A DNA stretch of 64,000 nucleotides from Gemmatimonadota bacterium (GTDB taxonomy: Bacteria > Gemmatimonadota > Gemmatimonadetes > Gemmatimonadales > Gemmatimonadaceae), in contig JADJRJ010000028.1 of the NCBI GenBank assembly GCA_016712265.1, positions 1,364,001-1,428,000 on the forward strand, in the 5' to 3' direction. The notes under the pieces were generated by a model. It made no database searches, was not told the DNA's origin, and saw only the letters and a list, made by a program, of their open reading frames with translations. This document shows, one piece after another, positions 9,384 through 17,691 of the stretch. How positions within the stretch are numbered: position 1 is the stretch's first letter; the number at the start of each line of letters is the position of its first letter. A program made the translations under genes and the position numbers.

Positions 9384-10828
9384 GACCACGGGGGCAGCAG
9401 GTGTTTCTGGACCTTGCCTAACGCCGTGCGGGGGAGCGACGCGACCGGGACGATGGCCCGTGGCACCTTGAAGGAGGCGAGTTGGGCGCGGCACGTCGCC
9501 AACAGGGACTCGGGATCGGCATGGCCGACGACATACGCCACCGGCAGCTCGCCCCGCGCCGCATCGGCCACCCCGACGACGGCTACCTCAGTCACCCCGG
9601 GTTGGTCCAGGAGCACGTCCTCGATCTCGCGCGGGTAGATGTTGAAGCCGCCGGAGATGATCAGGTCGGACATGCGGCCATGGAGCGTGTAGTAGCCGTC
9701 CGCGGCGCGGGAACCCAGGTCCCCGGTACGGAACCATCCATCGGTCCAGGCGCGGGCCGTGGCGGCGGCATTGTCCCAGTAACCGGCGCACACGTTGGGT
9801 CCTCGCACCCACACCTCGCCCACCTCGCCGTCGGGAACGTCGCGGCCGTCCGGGGTGACGACGCGAACCGACACCCCGGGGAAGGGGACACCGACGGAGC
9901 CGGCGCGCCGTTCGCCCCAAGCCGGATTCCCGATGTTCATGAGCGTCTCGCTCATCCCGTATCGCTCGAGAATCGTGTGCCCGAAGTGCTCCTGGAACGC
10001 GGCCATCACCGGAGCGGGTAGCGGGGCCGAACCACAAACAAACAGGCGCATGCCGGCGCCGATCGCGCGGGCCTCCCCGGGGGGCAGTTGCAGGAGCCGG
10101 TGGTACATCGTCGGGACGCCGAAGAACAGGGTGGGTCGGTGGTCCCGGAACCACGACGCGACCTGATCGGCCTGGAAGCGCTCGGCGAGTATCATCCGGC
10201 AGCCGCTGGCGAGCCACGACACCACGCCATTGGCGAGGCCATGTACGTGAAAGAGGGGGAGGGTCGCCAGGTAGCGGTCCGCGGCCGTGATGCCCCACGC
10301 CGCGAGGAGGGACGTCGCGTTGGCCAGGAAGTTGTTGTGGGTGAGGATGGCCCCCTTGCTCCTGCCAGTTGTTCCCGATGTGTAGACCAGGGCCGCCGGG
10401 GTGTCGCCCTCGAGCGGGGCGCGCCCCTCGAAGGGGCGGTCGCCACGGAGGGCGGAGACCGGCCAGATCGGGATGCCCGTTTCGGGAACCACGGCGCCGT
10501 CCTCCACTACCAGCGCGGCGGGGCGTGCGTCGCCGAGGATGTGGCCGAGCTCGCGTTCCCGGTAGAGGATGTTGATCGGGACGACGATGACCCCGAGGCG
10601 GGTGCAGGCCAGGAAGAGGGTGAGGTACTCGTAGCGATTCGGGAGGTACAGGGCGAGCCGGTCACCCCGCGTGACGCCGCGCGCGAGCAGGACGCCGGCC
10701 ATGCGGGCGGCATCGTCCTCCAGCTCGCCGAAGGTAATAGCGTGCCTGCTCTCCGTGCCGATAAGGTCGAGGGCCGGGGCCCCGGGGCGCCCGAGCAGGT
10801 GCGCGTCAAAGAGGTGGTGAAGGTGCAT
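9380..10828 (-). CDS. matB: Malonyl-CoA synthetase-like acyl-CoA ligase (MatB)
   Basis: 482 residues of the ANL superfamily. Motifs: LVYTSGTTGRSKGA (P-loop), LPLFHVHGL, ILERYGMSET, GWFRTGDLG, ISGGFNIYPREIE and TALGKVQK with the catalytic Lys. The FHVHGL and ERYGMSET pair is typical of MatB/ACSF3 malonyl-CoA synthetases, which convert malonate, ATP and CoA to malonyl-CoA. The next gene is a MatC-type permease, overlapping by ATGA, which strengthens the malonate assignment. I started at ATG 10828 (MHLHHLF); an upstream extension of 78 residues in the same frame overlaps the divergent gene and looks non-coding. A methylmalonyl or other short-chain ligase is the main alternative. Confidence 0.82.
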   Translation of the reverse strand: MHLHHLFDAHLLGRPGAPALDLIGTESRHAITFGELEDDAARMAGVLLARGVTRGDRLALYLPNRYEYLTLFLACTRLGVIVVPINILYRERELGHILGDARPAALVVEDGAVVPETGIPIWPVSALRGDRPFEGRAPLEGDTPAALVYTSGTTGRSKGAILTHNNFLANATSLLAAWGITAADRYLATLPLFHVHGLANGVVSWLASGCRMILAERFQADQVASWFRDHRPTLFFGVPTMYHRLLQLPPGEARAIGAGMRLFVCGSAPLPAPVMAAFQEHFGHTILERYGMSETLMNIGNPAWGERRAGSVGVPFPGVSVRVVTPDGRDVPDGEVGEVWVRGPNVCAGYWDNAAATARAWTDGWFRTGDLGSRAADGYYTLHGRMSDLIISGGFNIYPREIEDVLLDQPGVTEVAVVGVADAARGELPVAYVVGHADPESLLATCRAQLASFKVPRAIVPVASLPRTALGKVQKHLLPPWS

Positions 10829-10927
10829 GCGGCGGGCAATTGAACCCGGGGATCGGGGTGGCGCCAGTCGATCCACGGATGCCCACGAGGTTTGCGATGC
10901 CCTTGCAGCGAGTCCATATTCGCGCCG

Positions 10928-12226
10928 ATGCGCCGCCCTATGCTTGCCGCCCTGCTCGCGTGCGCACCCCGCCTGGCAATCACCCAAGCGGGTCCGCCCC
11001 TCACGATCGTGGCGCCCGCCGCTCCCGGTGGGGGATGGGACCAGCTCGGCCGCACCATGCAACGCGCCCTTGAGCGCGAGGGCATCCGTCGTTCCGTGCA
11101 GGTGGAGAATGTGCCCGGGGCCGCCGGCACGATTGGCCTCGCGCGTTTTGTCTCGAGTCGTGCGGGCGATCCCGATGCGTTGCTGGTGACCGGGTTGGTG
11201 ATGGTCGGTGGCATTGCGCAGAACGCCTCACCCGTGCGGCTGGAAGCGGCGACCCCAATCGCCCGGCTCGTCGGCGAGTACGAGGCGGTGGCGGTCCCGG
11301 CAACATCGACGATACGATCGTTAGGCGACCTGCTGCGGCTGCTTGACGGCGACGTCGGGGCGGTGTCGTGGGGGGGAGGGTCAGCGGGTGGGACGGACCA
11401 GATGCTCGTGGACCTGGTGTCCCAGGCCCGCGGGCTGGATCCGCGGCGCACGAGCTACGTGGCCTTTGCGGGTGGTGGGGAAGCCCGGGCGGCCTTGTTA
11501 GGAGGGCAGGTCACCGTGGGGGTGTCCGGCGTGGGAGAGTTTGCCGAGCTGGCAGCGAGTGGCCTGGTGCGCATCCTCGCGGTGTCCGCACCGGCGCGGC
11601 TGCCGGGGATCGACGCGCCCACCTTGCGCGAGTCCGGGGTGGACGTCGTCCTGGCGAACTGGCGCGGGGTGATGGCGCCGCCCGGGCTCCTCGCCCAGGA
11701 GCGTCGGCGCCTGGAGGCCGACATCCTCCGCATGGCTGCCTCACCGACCTGGCGGGAGGAGCTGGCTCGCTTGGGCTGGCAGGACTTGACGATGGGGAGC
11801 GATGCCTTTGGCCGGTACCTGGTATCGGAGGTGAACCGCGTGGAACGCCTCGCGCTCGCGCGACGTGGCGGCGGGCCACCGGTTGCGACAGGCGCCCCTC
11901 GGTTGGCGGTCGTGCTAACTGCAGTGCTGGTCCTCTCGTTGGTGATGGGGCGACGCGCGGCCGGCAGCGCGTCGGTGGCCCGCCGCCGCTGGCGACCCGT
12001 GGCGCTGATCCTCGGCGCGATGTTGGTCAACATCGCCGTGAGTGAACGCGCAGGTTTTGTAGCGGGTGCGGCGATCCTGTTCGCGGCCACGGCGATCGCC
12101 TTCGGGGACCGGCGCCTGGTTCGGGTCGTGCCGGTGGCGGTTGGGTTCGCCCTCGTCACCTTCCTGCTCTTTCGTGGTGTCCTTGGGGTGGCGCTCCCGG
12201 TCGGTTCGTGGTGGGGAGGGGCATGA
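10928..12226 (+). CDS. TctC-TctB fusion: tricarboxylate-type binding protein joined to small membrane subunit
   Basis: 432 residues from ATG 10928, with signal peptide RRPMLAALLACAPRLAITQA. Residues about 20-300 are a TctC (Bug-type) solute-binding domain: IVAPAAPGGGWDQLGRTM, ENVPGAAGTIGLA, AVSWGGGSAGGTDQ and RGVMAPPGL. Instead of stopping, the protein continues with about four membrane helices (AVVLTAVLVLSLVMG, PVALILGAMLVNIAV, FVAGAAILFAATAIAFG, VPVAVGFALVTFLLF), which match the size and topology of TctB. The binding protein would thus be tethered to the transporter rather than free in the periplasm. The stop overlaps the tctA start. Divergent to matB, about 100 bases away. Confidence 0.86.
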   Translation: MRRPMLAALLACAPRLAITQAGPPLTIVAPAAPGGGWDQLGRTMQRALEREGIRRSVQVENVPGAAGTIGLARFVSSRAGDPDALLVTGLVMVGGIAQNASPVRLEAATPIARLVGEYEAVAVPATSTIRSLGDLLRLLDGDVGAVSWGGGSAGGTDQMLVDLVSQARGLDPRRTSYVAFAGGGEARAALLGGQVTVGVSGVGEFAELAASGLVRILAVSAPARLPGIDAPTLRESGVDVVLANWRGVMAPPGLLAQERRRLEADILRMAASPTWREELARLGWQDLTMGSDAFGRYLVSEVNRVERLALARRGGGPPVATGAPRLAVVLTAVLVLSLVMGRRAAGSASVARRRWRPVALILGAMLVNIAVSERAGFVAGAAILFAATAIAFGDRRLVRVVPVAVGFALVTFLLFRGVLGVALPVGSWWGGA

Positions 12227-13713
12227 TGAGCCTCGCCGATGGCCTGGTGATCGCGCTGCAGCCGATCCACCTCCTGTGGGCACTGGCCGGAGCCGCGTTA
12301 GGCACGGCGGTGGGCGTCCTGCCAGGGGTCGGCCCGGCGATGACGGTGGCGTTACTCCTGCCGGCGACCTTTGGCCTCGAGCCGACCAGCGGGATGATCC
12401 TCCTGGCCGGGATCTACTACGGCGCGATGTACGGGGGATCCACGACCTCCATCCTCTTCAACATTCCCGGCGAAAGCGCGACGATTGTCACGGCCATTGA
12501 GGGACACGCCATGACACGCCATGGCCGCGCCGGGACCGCTCTCGCGACGGCGGCCATTGGCTCCTTTGTGGCCGGGACGATTGGCACTTTGTTGATCGCC
12601 ACGATCGGGCCGGCGCTGGCGCAGGTGGCCCTGCGGATGGGTCCAGCCGAACAGTTTGCGCTGATCGTCCTTGCCTTTGCGATGGTCACGACGGTGCTCG
12701 GGGACCGGCCGTGGCTTGGCCTGGCCTCCCTCTGCCTCGGCCTCCTGATCGGTGCGGTGGGGATTGACGTGCAGACCGGGGAGGCCCGTCTCACCCTTGG
12801 TGTGCCCCAACTATTGGACGGGATCGACATCATCGTGGTGGCGGTCGCGTTCTTTGCGGTGTCGGAGTCGCTGCACCTCGCGTGGACTGGCGACGTAGCG
12901 CCGGTGGCGCTGGGCCCCAGTGGCCACATCGGCCTGACCCGAGCCGAGTGGCGTCGGTCCTGGCCGGCGTGGCTGCGTGGGACGGCGCTGGGCTTCCCGT
13001 TAGGCGCGATTCCGGCGGGTGGGGCAGAGCTGCCAACCTTGCTCTCGTTCGCGCTGGAGAAGCGGTTGGCGCGGCAGCCAGCCGAATGGACGCCCGTTGG
13101 CCCGGGGGCGATCGAGGGGGTCGCCGGCCCCGAGGCGGCGAACAATGCGTCGGCGGCCGGGACGCTCGTCCCGATGTTGGCGCTGGGGATTCCCACCACC
13201 GCGACCGCCGCGGTCCTTCTCGTGGCGTTGCAGCAATACGGGCTGCAGCCAGGTCCGTTGCTGTTCCGCAACGCGGGGGAACTGGTGTGGGCTTTGCTGG
13301 CGTCGCTCCTGGTGGGCAATGCCATGTTGCTGGTCCTCAACCTTCCCCTGGCCCACTGGTGGGCGCGTCTCGCGGCGATCCGTCCGGCGTACCTGCACGC
13401 GGGGATCCTGGTGTTGGCCACGGTTGGGACCTGGACGCTCCACCGGTCCACGGTGGACCTGATGGTGTTGGCGACGTTAGGCGTGGTCGGCTTCGCCTGG
13501 CGCGTCCTGGGGTGCCCGGCGGTCCCCGTTGTGATCGGCGCGATGCTCGGCCCGCTCGCCGAGCAACATCTGCAGCGCTCGCTGGTCGTCGCCAACGGTG
13601 ACTGGCGCGCGGTGGTGGCGCGCCCCGGCGCGGCGGGCCTTCTCGGCCTGGCCGTCGTTGTCGCGGTGGGGGCGCTGGTCGTTCGGCGGCGGCCGCGCCG
13701 TCCGGGGGCCTAA
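12223..13713 (+). CDS. tctA: TctA-family large membrane subunit of tripartite tricarboxylate transporter
   Basis: 496 residues, about 12 membrane segments. The TctA signature is clear: GVLPGVGPAMTVALLLPATF, GIYYGAMYGGSTTSILFNIP and GESATIVTAIEGHAM; a second block reads PGAIEGVAGPEAANNASAAG with LGIPTTATAAVLL. It forms the ion-coupled pore for carboxylates delivered by the upstream binding domain. The ATG at 12223 lies in ATGA with the stop of the preceding gene, with a GGGGAGGGG ribosome site just before. Its stop TAA overlaps the stop of the convergent permease gene by four bases, within a CGTTAGGC octamer. Substrate (citrate, malonate or other) is inferred only from the neighbouring matBC. 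Confidence 0.93.
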   Translation: MMSLADGLVIALQPIHLLWALAGAALGTAVGVLPGVGPAMTVALLLPATFGLEPTSGMILLAGIYYGAMYGGSTTSILFNIPGESATIVTAIEGHAMTRHGRAGTALATAAIGSFVAGTIGTLLIATIGPALAQVALRMGPAEQFALIVLAFAMVTTVLGDRPWLGLASLCLGLLIGAVGIDVQTGEARLTLGVPQLLDGIDIIVVAVAFFAVSESLHLAWTGDVAPVALGPSGHIGLTRAEWRRSWPAWLRGTALGFPLGAIPAGGAELPTLLSFALEKRLARQPAEWTPVGPGAIEGVAGPEAANNASAAGTLVPMLALGIPTTATAAVLLVALQQYGLQPGPLLFRNAGELVWALLASLLVGNAMLLVLNLPLAHWWARLAAIRPAYLHAGILVLATVGTWTLHRSTVDLMVLATLGVVGFAWRVLGCPAVPVVIGAMLGPLAEQHLQRSLVVANGDWRAVVARPGAAGLLGLAVVVAVGALVVRRRPRRPGA

Positions 13714-14486
13714 CGCTGGAGGCGTTCGCCGGCCCGGTTGACCAGGAGCACCGTCAGAAAGATGGCGGCACCGGGAAACAGGGCCACCCAGGGTTCGGTG
13801 GTCATGACGGCCTGGGCCTGGTAGAGCATGTTGCCCCAGCTGGCGGTGGGAGGTTGGACACCAACCCCAAAGAACGACAGCGCACTCTCCATCAGGATCG
13901 AGCGTCCAACGGCGAGGGTGGCCGATACCGCCAACACGCCGGTCACGTTGGGGACGAGGTGTCGCCGGATGACCTGCATCGGGGCGACGCCCAGCGCGCG
14001 TGCGGCCTCCACGAACCCTCGCGGCACGAGTGACAGCACCTCGGCGCGCACGACCCGCGCGGTTTCCATCCAGCCCACCAGGCCCACGAGGAGCACGAGG
14101 AGCGGGACGGACGGCTGCAGGATGGCGGCGATGGTCATCAGGAGCGGGAGTCGCGGGATGGACAACATCGCATCGGTCACGCGCATGAGGAACGCATCCA
14201 CGGCACGGCTGGCCGATCCCGCGACCAGGCCAATGACCGCCCCGAGCGCGACCGAGGTCGCGGCGGCGAGCAGGCCGATAGCGATGGAGATGCGCGCCCC
14301 ATGGAGCGCGCGGGTCAAGACGTCGCGGCCGAGGTCATCCGTGCCAAACCAATGCGCGGCCGATGGTGCCGCGCGACGGAGCGCGAGGTCCACGGCATCT
14401 GGGGCGTAGGGAGCGAGCCATGGTGCGAGGGCTGCCACCAGGAGCAGCGCCGCGATCGTGGTCGCGCCATCCGGGAGCCGCCGCAT
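13710..14486 (-). CDS. Peptide/nickel-type ABC transporter permease, DppC/OppC family
   Basis: About 258 residues with six membrane helices. N-terminal HWFGTDDLGRDVLTRALHGAR is the DppC signature. The EAA loop reads FVEAARALGVAPMQVIRRHLVPN, which docks with the ATPase. It pairs with the DppB-type permease upstream, and the two overlap by one base (TGATG). No ATPase gene lies in this run, so it must use one encoded elsewhere. The ATG at 14486 is preferred over an upstream start inside the previous gene. Confidence 0.9.
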   Translation of the reverse strand: MRRLPDGATTIAALLLVAALAPWLAPYAPDAVDLALRRAAPSAAHWFGTDDLGRDVLTRALHGARISIAIGLLAAATSVALGAVIGLVAGSASRAVDAFLMRVTDAMLSIPRLPLLMTIAAILQPSVPLLVLLVGLVGWMETARVVRAEVLSLVPRGFVEAARALGVAPMQVIRRHLVPNVTGVLAVSATLAVGRSILMESALSFFGVGVQPPTASWGNMLYQAQAVMTTEPWVALFPGAAIFLTVLLVNRAGERLQR

Positions 14487-15436
14487 CACGCGCGCACCCT
14501 CGGGTCGAGCCACCGGGACGCGAGGTCAGCGAGCAGGTTCATGGCGACGACCACGACGGACGAGAGCATCAGGAAGGCCATGAGGACCGTATAGTCGCGA
14601 CGGGCCAGGGCTTCGGTGAACAGTCCGCCGAGGCCGGGCCAGGCGAACACACTTTCGGTCATCACGGCGCCGGACACCATGATCGCCGCGTCGAGCATCA
14701 CCACCGTGAAGAAGGGGAGCAGCGCGTTGCGCAGGGCGTGCCGGTAGTGCACCAGTCGCGCCGGGACGCCGCGGCCGCGGGCGGCAAGGACGAAGCGCTG
14801 GTGCAGGACCTGGCCCATCGCGCTGCGCAGGTAGCGCGTCCAGGCAGCGGCGTGGAGGACCGCGAGGGTTGCCGCCGGCAGCGCAAGGTGCGCCAAGCGG
14901 TCCCCGATTCCACCGCCGAGGAGCGACGATCTTCCACTGGACGGGGCCCATCCGAGCCACACGGCAAAAACCAGCTGAAGCAGCAGTCCGAGCCAAAATG
15001 CGGGAAGCGATATCCCGGCGACTGTCAGGGCTCCGGTCACGCGATCCAACAGGGCGCGCCGACGAACGGCGGTGATCACCCCGACGGGAACCGCCGCGAT
15101 GAGTGCCACCACGAGCGATGCACTCACCAACTCAAGGGTCGCAGGGATGCGTTCGGCAATGCGCGTCGCCACCGGTCGTCCGTCCGTAAACGAATATCCC
15201 CAGTCACCCACGAGGAACCCGCGCAACCATGCCAGGTATTGCACGGGGAGTGGCTGGTCGAGCCCCAACGAGGCCTTGAGGCGCTCGATATCGGCTGGGC
15301 GGACGTTCGGGTTCTCCAGATAAATCGACATCGGCCCCCCGGGCGCCGCGTGCAGGAGGGCGAAGACGAGCACGGAGAGGAGGAGCAGGAGCGGGATCGC
15401 CTGTGCAACCCGGCGCACGACAACGATCGCGCTCAT
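14486..15436 (-). CDS. Peptide/nickel-type ABC transporter permease, DppB/OppB family
   Basis: 316 residues with six membrane helices. The N-terminal RVAQAIPLLLLLSVLVFALLH and LKASLGLDQPLPVQYLAWL are typical of DppB. The cytoplasmic EAA-type loop is FVLAARGRGVPARLVHYRHALRNALLPF. The C-terminal FAWPGLGGLFTEALARRDY is the usual DppB block. Together with the following DppC-type protein it would form the channel for peptides, delivered by the lipoprotein encoded two genes upstream. Confidence 0.92.
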   Translation of the reverse strand: MSAIVVVRRVAQAIPLLLLLSVLVFALLHAAPGGPMSIYLENPNVRPADIERLKASLGLDQPLPVQYLAWLRGFLVGDWGYSFTDGRPVATRIAERIPATLELVSASLVVALIAAVPVGVITAVRRRALLDRVTGALTVAGISLPAFWLGLLLQLVFAVWLGWAPSSGRSSLLGGGIGDRLAHLALPAATLAVLHAAAWTRYLRSAMGQVLHQRFVLAARGRGVPARLVHYRHALRNALLPFFTVVMLDAAIMVSGAVMTESVFAWPGLGGLFTEALARRDYTVLMAFLMLSSVVVVAMNLLADLASRWLDPRVRA

Positions 15437-15460
15437 GGACAGGTCCGGGCGGTCACGCCG

Positions 15461-15925
15461 TCACGACGCGAACTGGCGGAGGTGGTGATCGGTGTGGCGC
15501 CACCCCCAGTGTTGCCACTCGGCCTGGGTCAGCGGCCCGAAGGCTGCGTGCGGCCGACCCTCCCCGTTCCACGTGGCGAAACGTTGGATGAGGTCGACCA
15601 CGTCGGTCTTGAGGTGTTCGAACTCGGGATCGACCGCCGGTTGACGACGCACGGCATCGAAGTGTGGGAGCGTCGGGCCATTACGGGGCCAGGCGAAGGG
15701 TGCGTAGAACGCGAACGGGCGGATCACCTTCCGGAAGAACCAGTTGCTCTGGTCACGGACGGCGATATCACCCAGCGCGGCGCGATAGGCCTCGGCGACG
15801 TGCCAGAGCATTTGCGAAACGTTCATCTTGCCCCATTGGCGTGGGGCGCCGGCGCTCAATGCGCGCACGCGAGACACGAGCGCGTCGCGCGTCGCGGGAT
15901 CGGTCAGGGTGGGGGAGAGGGGCAC
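15461..15925 (-). CDS. DUF1569 / DinB-like protein
   Basis: About 154 residues from GTG 15925. MNVSQMLWHVAEAYRAALGD in the first third and EWQHWGWRHTDHHLRQF at the end match the DUF1569 branch of the DinB-like four-helix fold, with histidines placed to bind a metal. Catalytic function is not established; some DinB-like relatives are thiol-dependent transferases. It sits between the peptide-binding lipoprotein and the permeases in one transcription unit, an unusual insertion. ORF extension upstream of 15925 overlaps the binding-protein gene and looks non-coding. Confidence 0.75.
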   Translation of the reverse strand: MPLSPTLTDPATRDALVSRVRALSAGAPRQWGKMNVSQMLWHVAEAYRAALGDIAVRDQSNWFFRKVIRPFAFYAPFAWPRNGPTLPHFDAVRRQPAVDPEFEHLKTDVVDLIQRFATWNGEGRPHAAFGPLTQAEWQHWGWRHTDHHLRQFAS

Positions 15926-15956
15926 GGACGAATCGGCAGGAAATGAGGGGCGAGCG

Positions 15957-17558
15957 CTAGGGCGGCGAGACCACGTCCCACTCGTGCACGTTCCAGAAGA
16001 CGCCGGTGTTGGTGGGATTGCCCTTGAACCCTCGCAGCGTGGCCGGCACGCCATCCAGGCGCGTCACGTTGTACAACGGAATCTCCGGGGCCAATTCGGC
16101 CAGGCGCTGCTGCACCTGGACCAGGAGGCGGCGCCGTCGTGTCTGGTCGATCTCCCGATCGCTGGCGTACATCATCGAGTCGAGCCGCGCGTCGGCCACG
16201 TAGTTGATGTTCCGACCTGCGGGCGGGGTGCGGTCAGAGGCGAAGAAGAGGGTCAACTCCGGGTCGGCCGGCATGTGCCACCAGTGGAGCATGGCGTCAA
16301 AGTTCCCCTCGAACCAGAGCGAGGAGATCGACGTACCGTCAACCAGCTGAATCTTCATGTCGACGCCGACATCGCGGAACGCGCGTTGCACGACCTGCGC
16401 CACGTTTTCGCGGGTGACAAAGCCGGCCTGTGTGAGGAGGGTGAACGTCAGGGGCACGCCGTCCTTCTCGCGAATGCCGTCGCGATTTCCGTCGGTCCAT
16501 CCGGCTTCGTCGAGGAGGGACCGCGCGCGCGCCACGTCAAACGGGTAGGTGGCCACGCTATCCGTGAACGCCCACGACAGGGGCTGGATCGCCCCGTGCA
16601 CCACGGGCGCCAGCGAGTCGAGGATCGTTCGGGTAATCGCCTCGCGGTCCAGGGCATGCGTGAGCGCGCGCCGGACGCGTACGTCGGCAAAGGCCTGCAC
16701 GCGACGTTGATTGAGCGTGATGTGTTCGTACGAGTTGCCCATCATGCGGTGCACCGTCACCCCGGGCACCTCGCGGAGTTCTCGTGCGCGATCCCACGGG
16801 ACCAACGCCACCACGTGCGCCTCGCCGGCGGCCAGTTGGTTGATGCGGGTGGTGGCGTTCGTGATGAACTTGAACTGGATGCGCCGGATCTTTGGCTGGC
16901 CTCGCCAATAGGTGTCCACGCGCTCCAGCAGGATGTACTCACCCGTCTTCCACTCTGTGACCCGGTAGGGCCCGGTGCCTAACGGGTTTCGATTGTAGTC
17001 GGCCGCCTGGTCGATGTTGCGTCCCTCGAGGACGTGCTTCGGGAGCGCACCGCGGACGAACTGCAGCTGGTAGGGGGCATAGGGCTCGCGATAGTGCACG
17101 ACCGCTGTCAGCGAATCCGGTGTGTCCACCGACGCGATACGGTCGAAGCCGTCGGTGCTCTCCGGGTTGTAATCCGGGGAGTTGATCGCGTCCACGGTGA
17201 ACTTGAGGTCGGCGGAGGTGAAGGGCACGCCGTCGTGCCACCGGATTCCCGGGCGCAGCCTCCAGGTGACGTCCATTCCCCCGTCCGCACGCAATACCAC
17301 GCCGCCATTGGCAATGGTCGGCACCTCTGTGGCCAGGACGGGGACGATGTTCATCTGCTCATCGTTGGTCACGAGCCCTTCGATGATGCAGGTCTGTACG
17401 TCCTCGAGGATGTGTGTGCTGAAGCGGTTCAGGGTGTCGGGCTCCCGATCGTAGCCCACGACCAGGAGGTCGTTGCTGGCGGCGTTGCGTGACGCCGATC
17501 GTTCAGCGCACCCCGTGAGCAGGAGGCAGGCGAAAAGGCGAAGGGGGGTGCGGATCAC
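15957..17558 (-). CDS. Peptide-binding lipoprotein, ABC transporter family 5 (DppA/OppA type)
   Basis: About 533 residues from GTG 17558. The signal RTPLRLFACLLLTGC ends in a lipobox, so the protein is anchored to a membrane facing the periplasm. Family-5 features: YDREPDTLNRF at the mature N-terminus, RLRPGIRWHDGVPFTSADLKF, NPLGTGPYRVTEW and VRRALTHALDREAI. It captures peptides or similar solutes for the DppB/DppC permeases encoded downstream. A much longer reading frame (to 17855) is open but enters the region before the DUF885 gene and lacks a signal. CGTTAGGC occurs on the coding strand at 16977-16984, in NPLG. Confidence 0.91.
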   Translation of the reverse strand: MIRTPLRLFACLLLTGCAERSASRNAASNDLLVVGYDREPDTLNRFSTHILEDVQTCIIEGLVTNDEQMNIVPVLATEVPTIANGGVVLRADGGMDVTWRLRPGIRWHDGVPFTSADLKFTVDAINSPDYNPESTDGFDRIASVDTPDSLTAVVHYREPYAPYQLQFVRGALPKHVLEGRNIDQAADYNRNPLGTGPYRVTEWKTGEYILLERVDTYWRGQPKIRRIQFKFITNATTRINQLAAGEAHVVALVPWDRARELREVPGVTVHRMMGNSYEHITLNQRRVQAFADVRVRRALTHALDREAITRTILDSLAPVVHGAIQPLSWAFTDSVATYPFDVARARSLLDEAGWTDGNRDGIREKDGVPLTFTLLTQAGFVTRENVAQVVQRAFRDVGVDMKIQLVDGTSISSLWFEGNFDAMLHWWHMPADPELTLFFASDRTPPAGRNINYVADARLDSMMYASDREIDQTRRRRLLVQVQQRLAELAPEIPLYNVTRLDGVPATLRGFKGNPTNTGVFWNVHEWDVVSPP

Positions 17559-17691
17559 GAGGAGAGGCCGTTCGGGAAGGCGGGACAATGGGCGAACGTT
17601 GGCTTGCTCCGCGCTGTGCGGGAAGGGAGACCAAGCCGCCTCCGCGTCGCCAAGGCTGAACGTCTGGCCTGCCAGCTGGCGCCCCGGCGTT

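Noticed and set aside
14363..15946. Long rightward frame of 527 residues across the permease genes
   Set aside because: Covers the antisense of DppC, DppB and DUF1569; no plausible domain.
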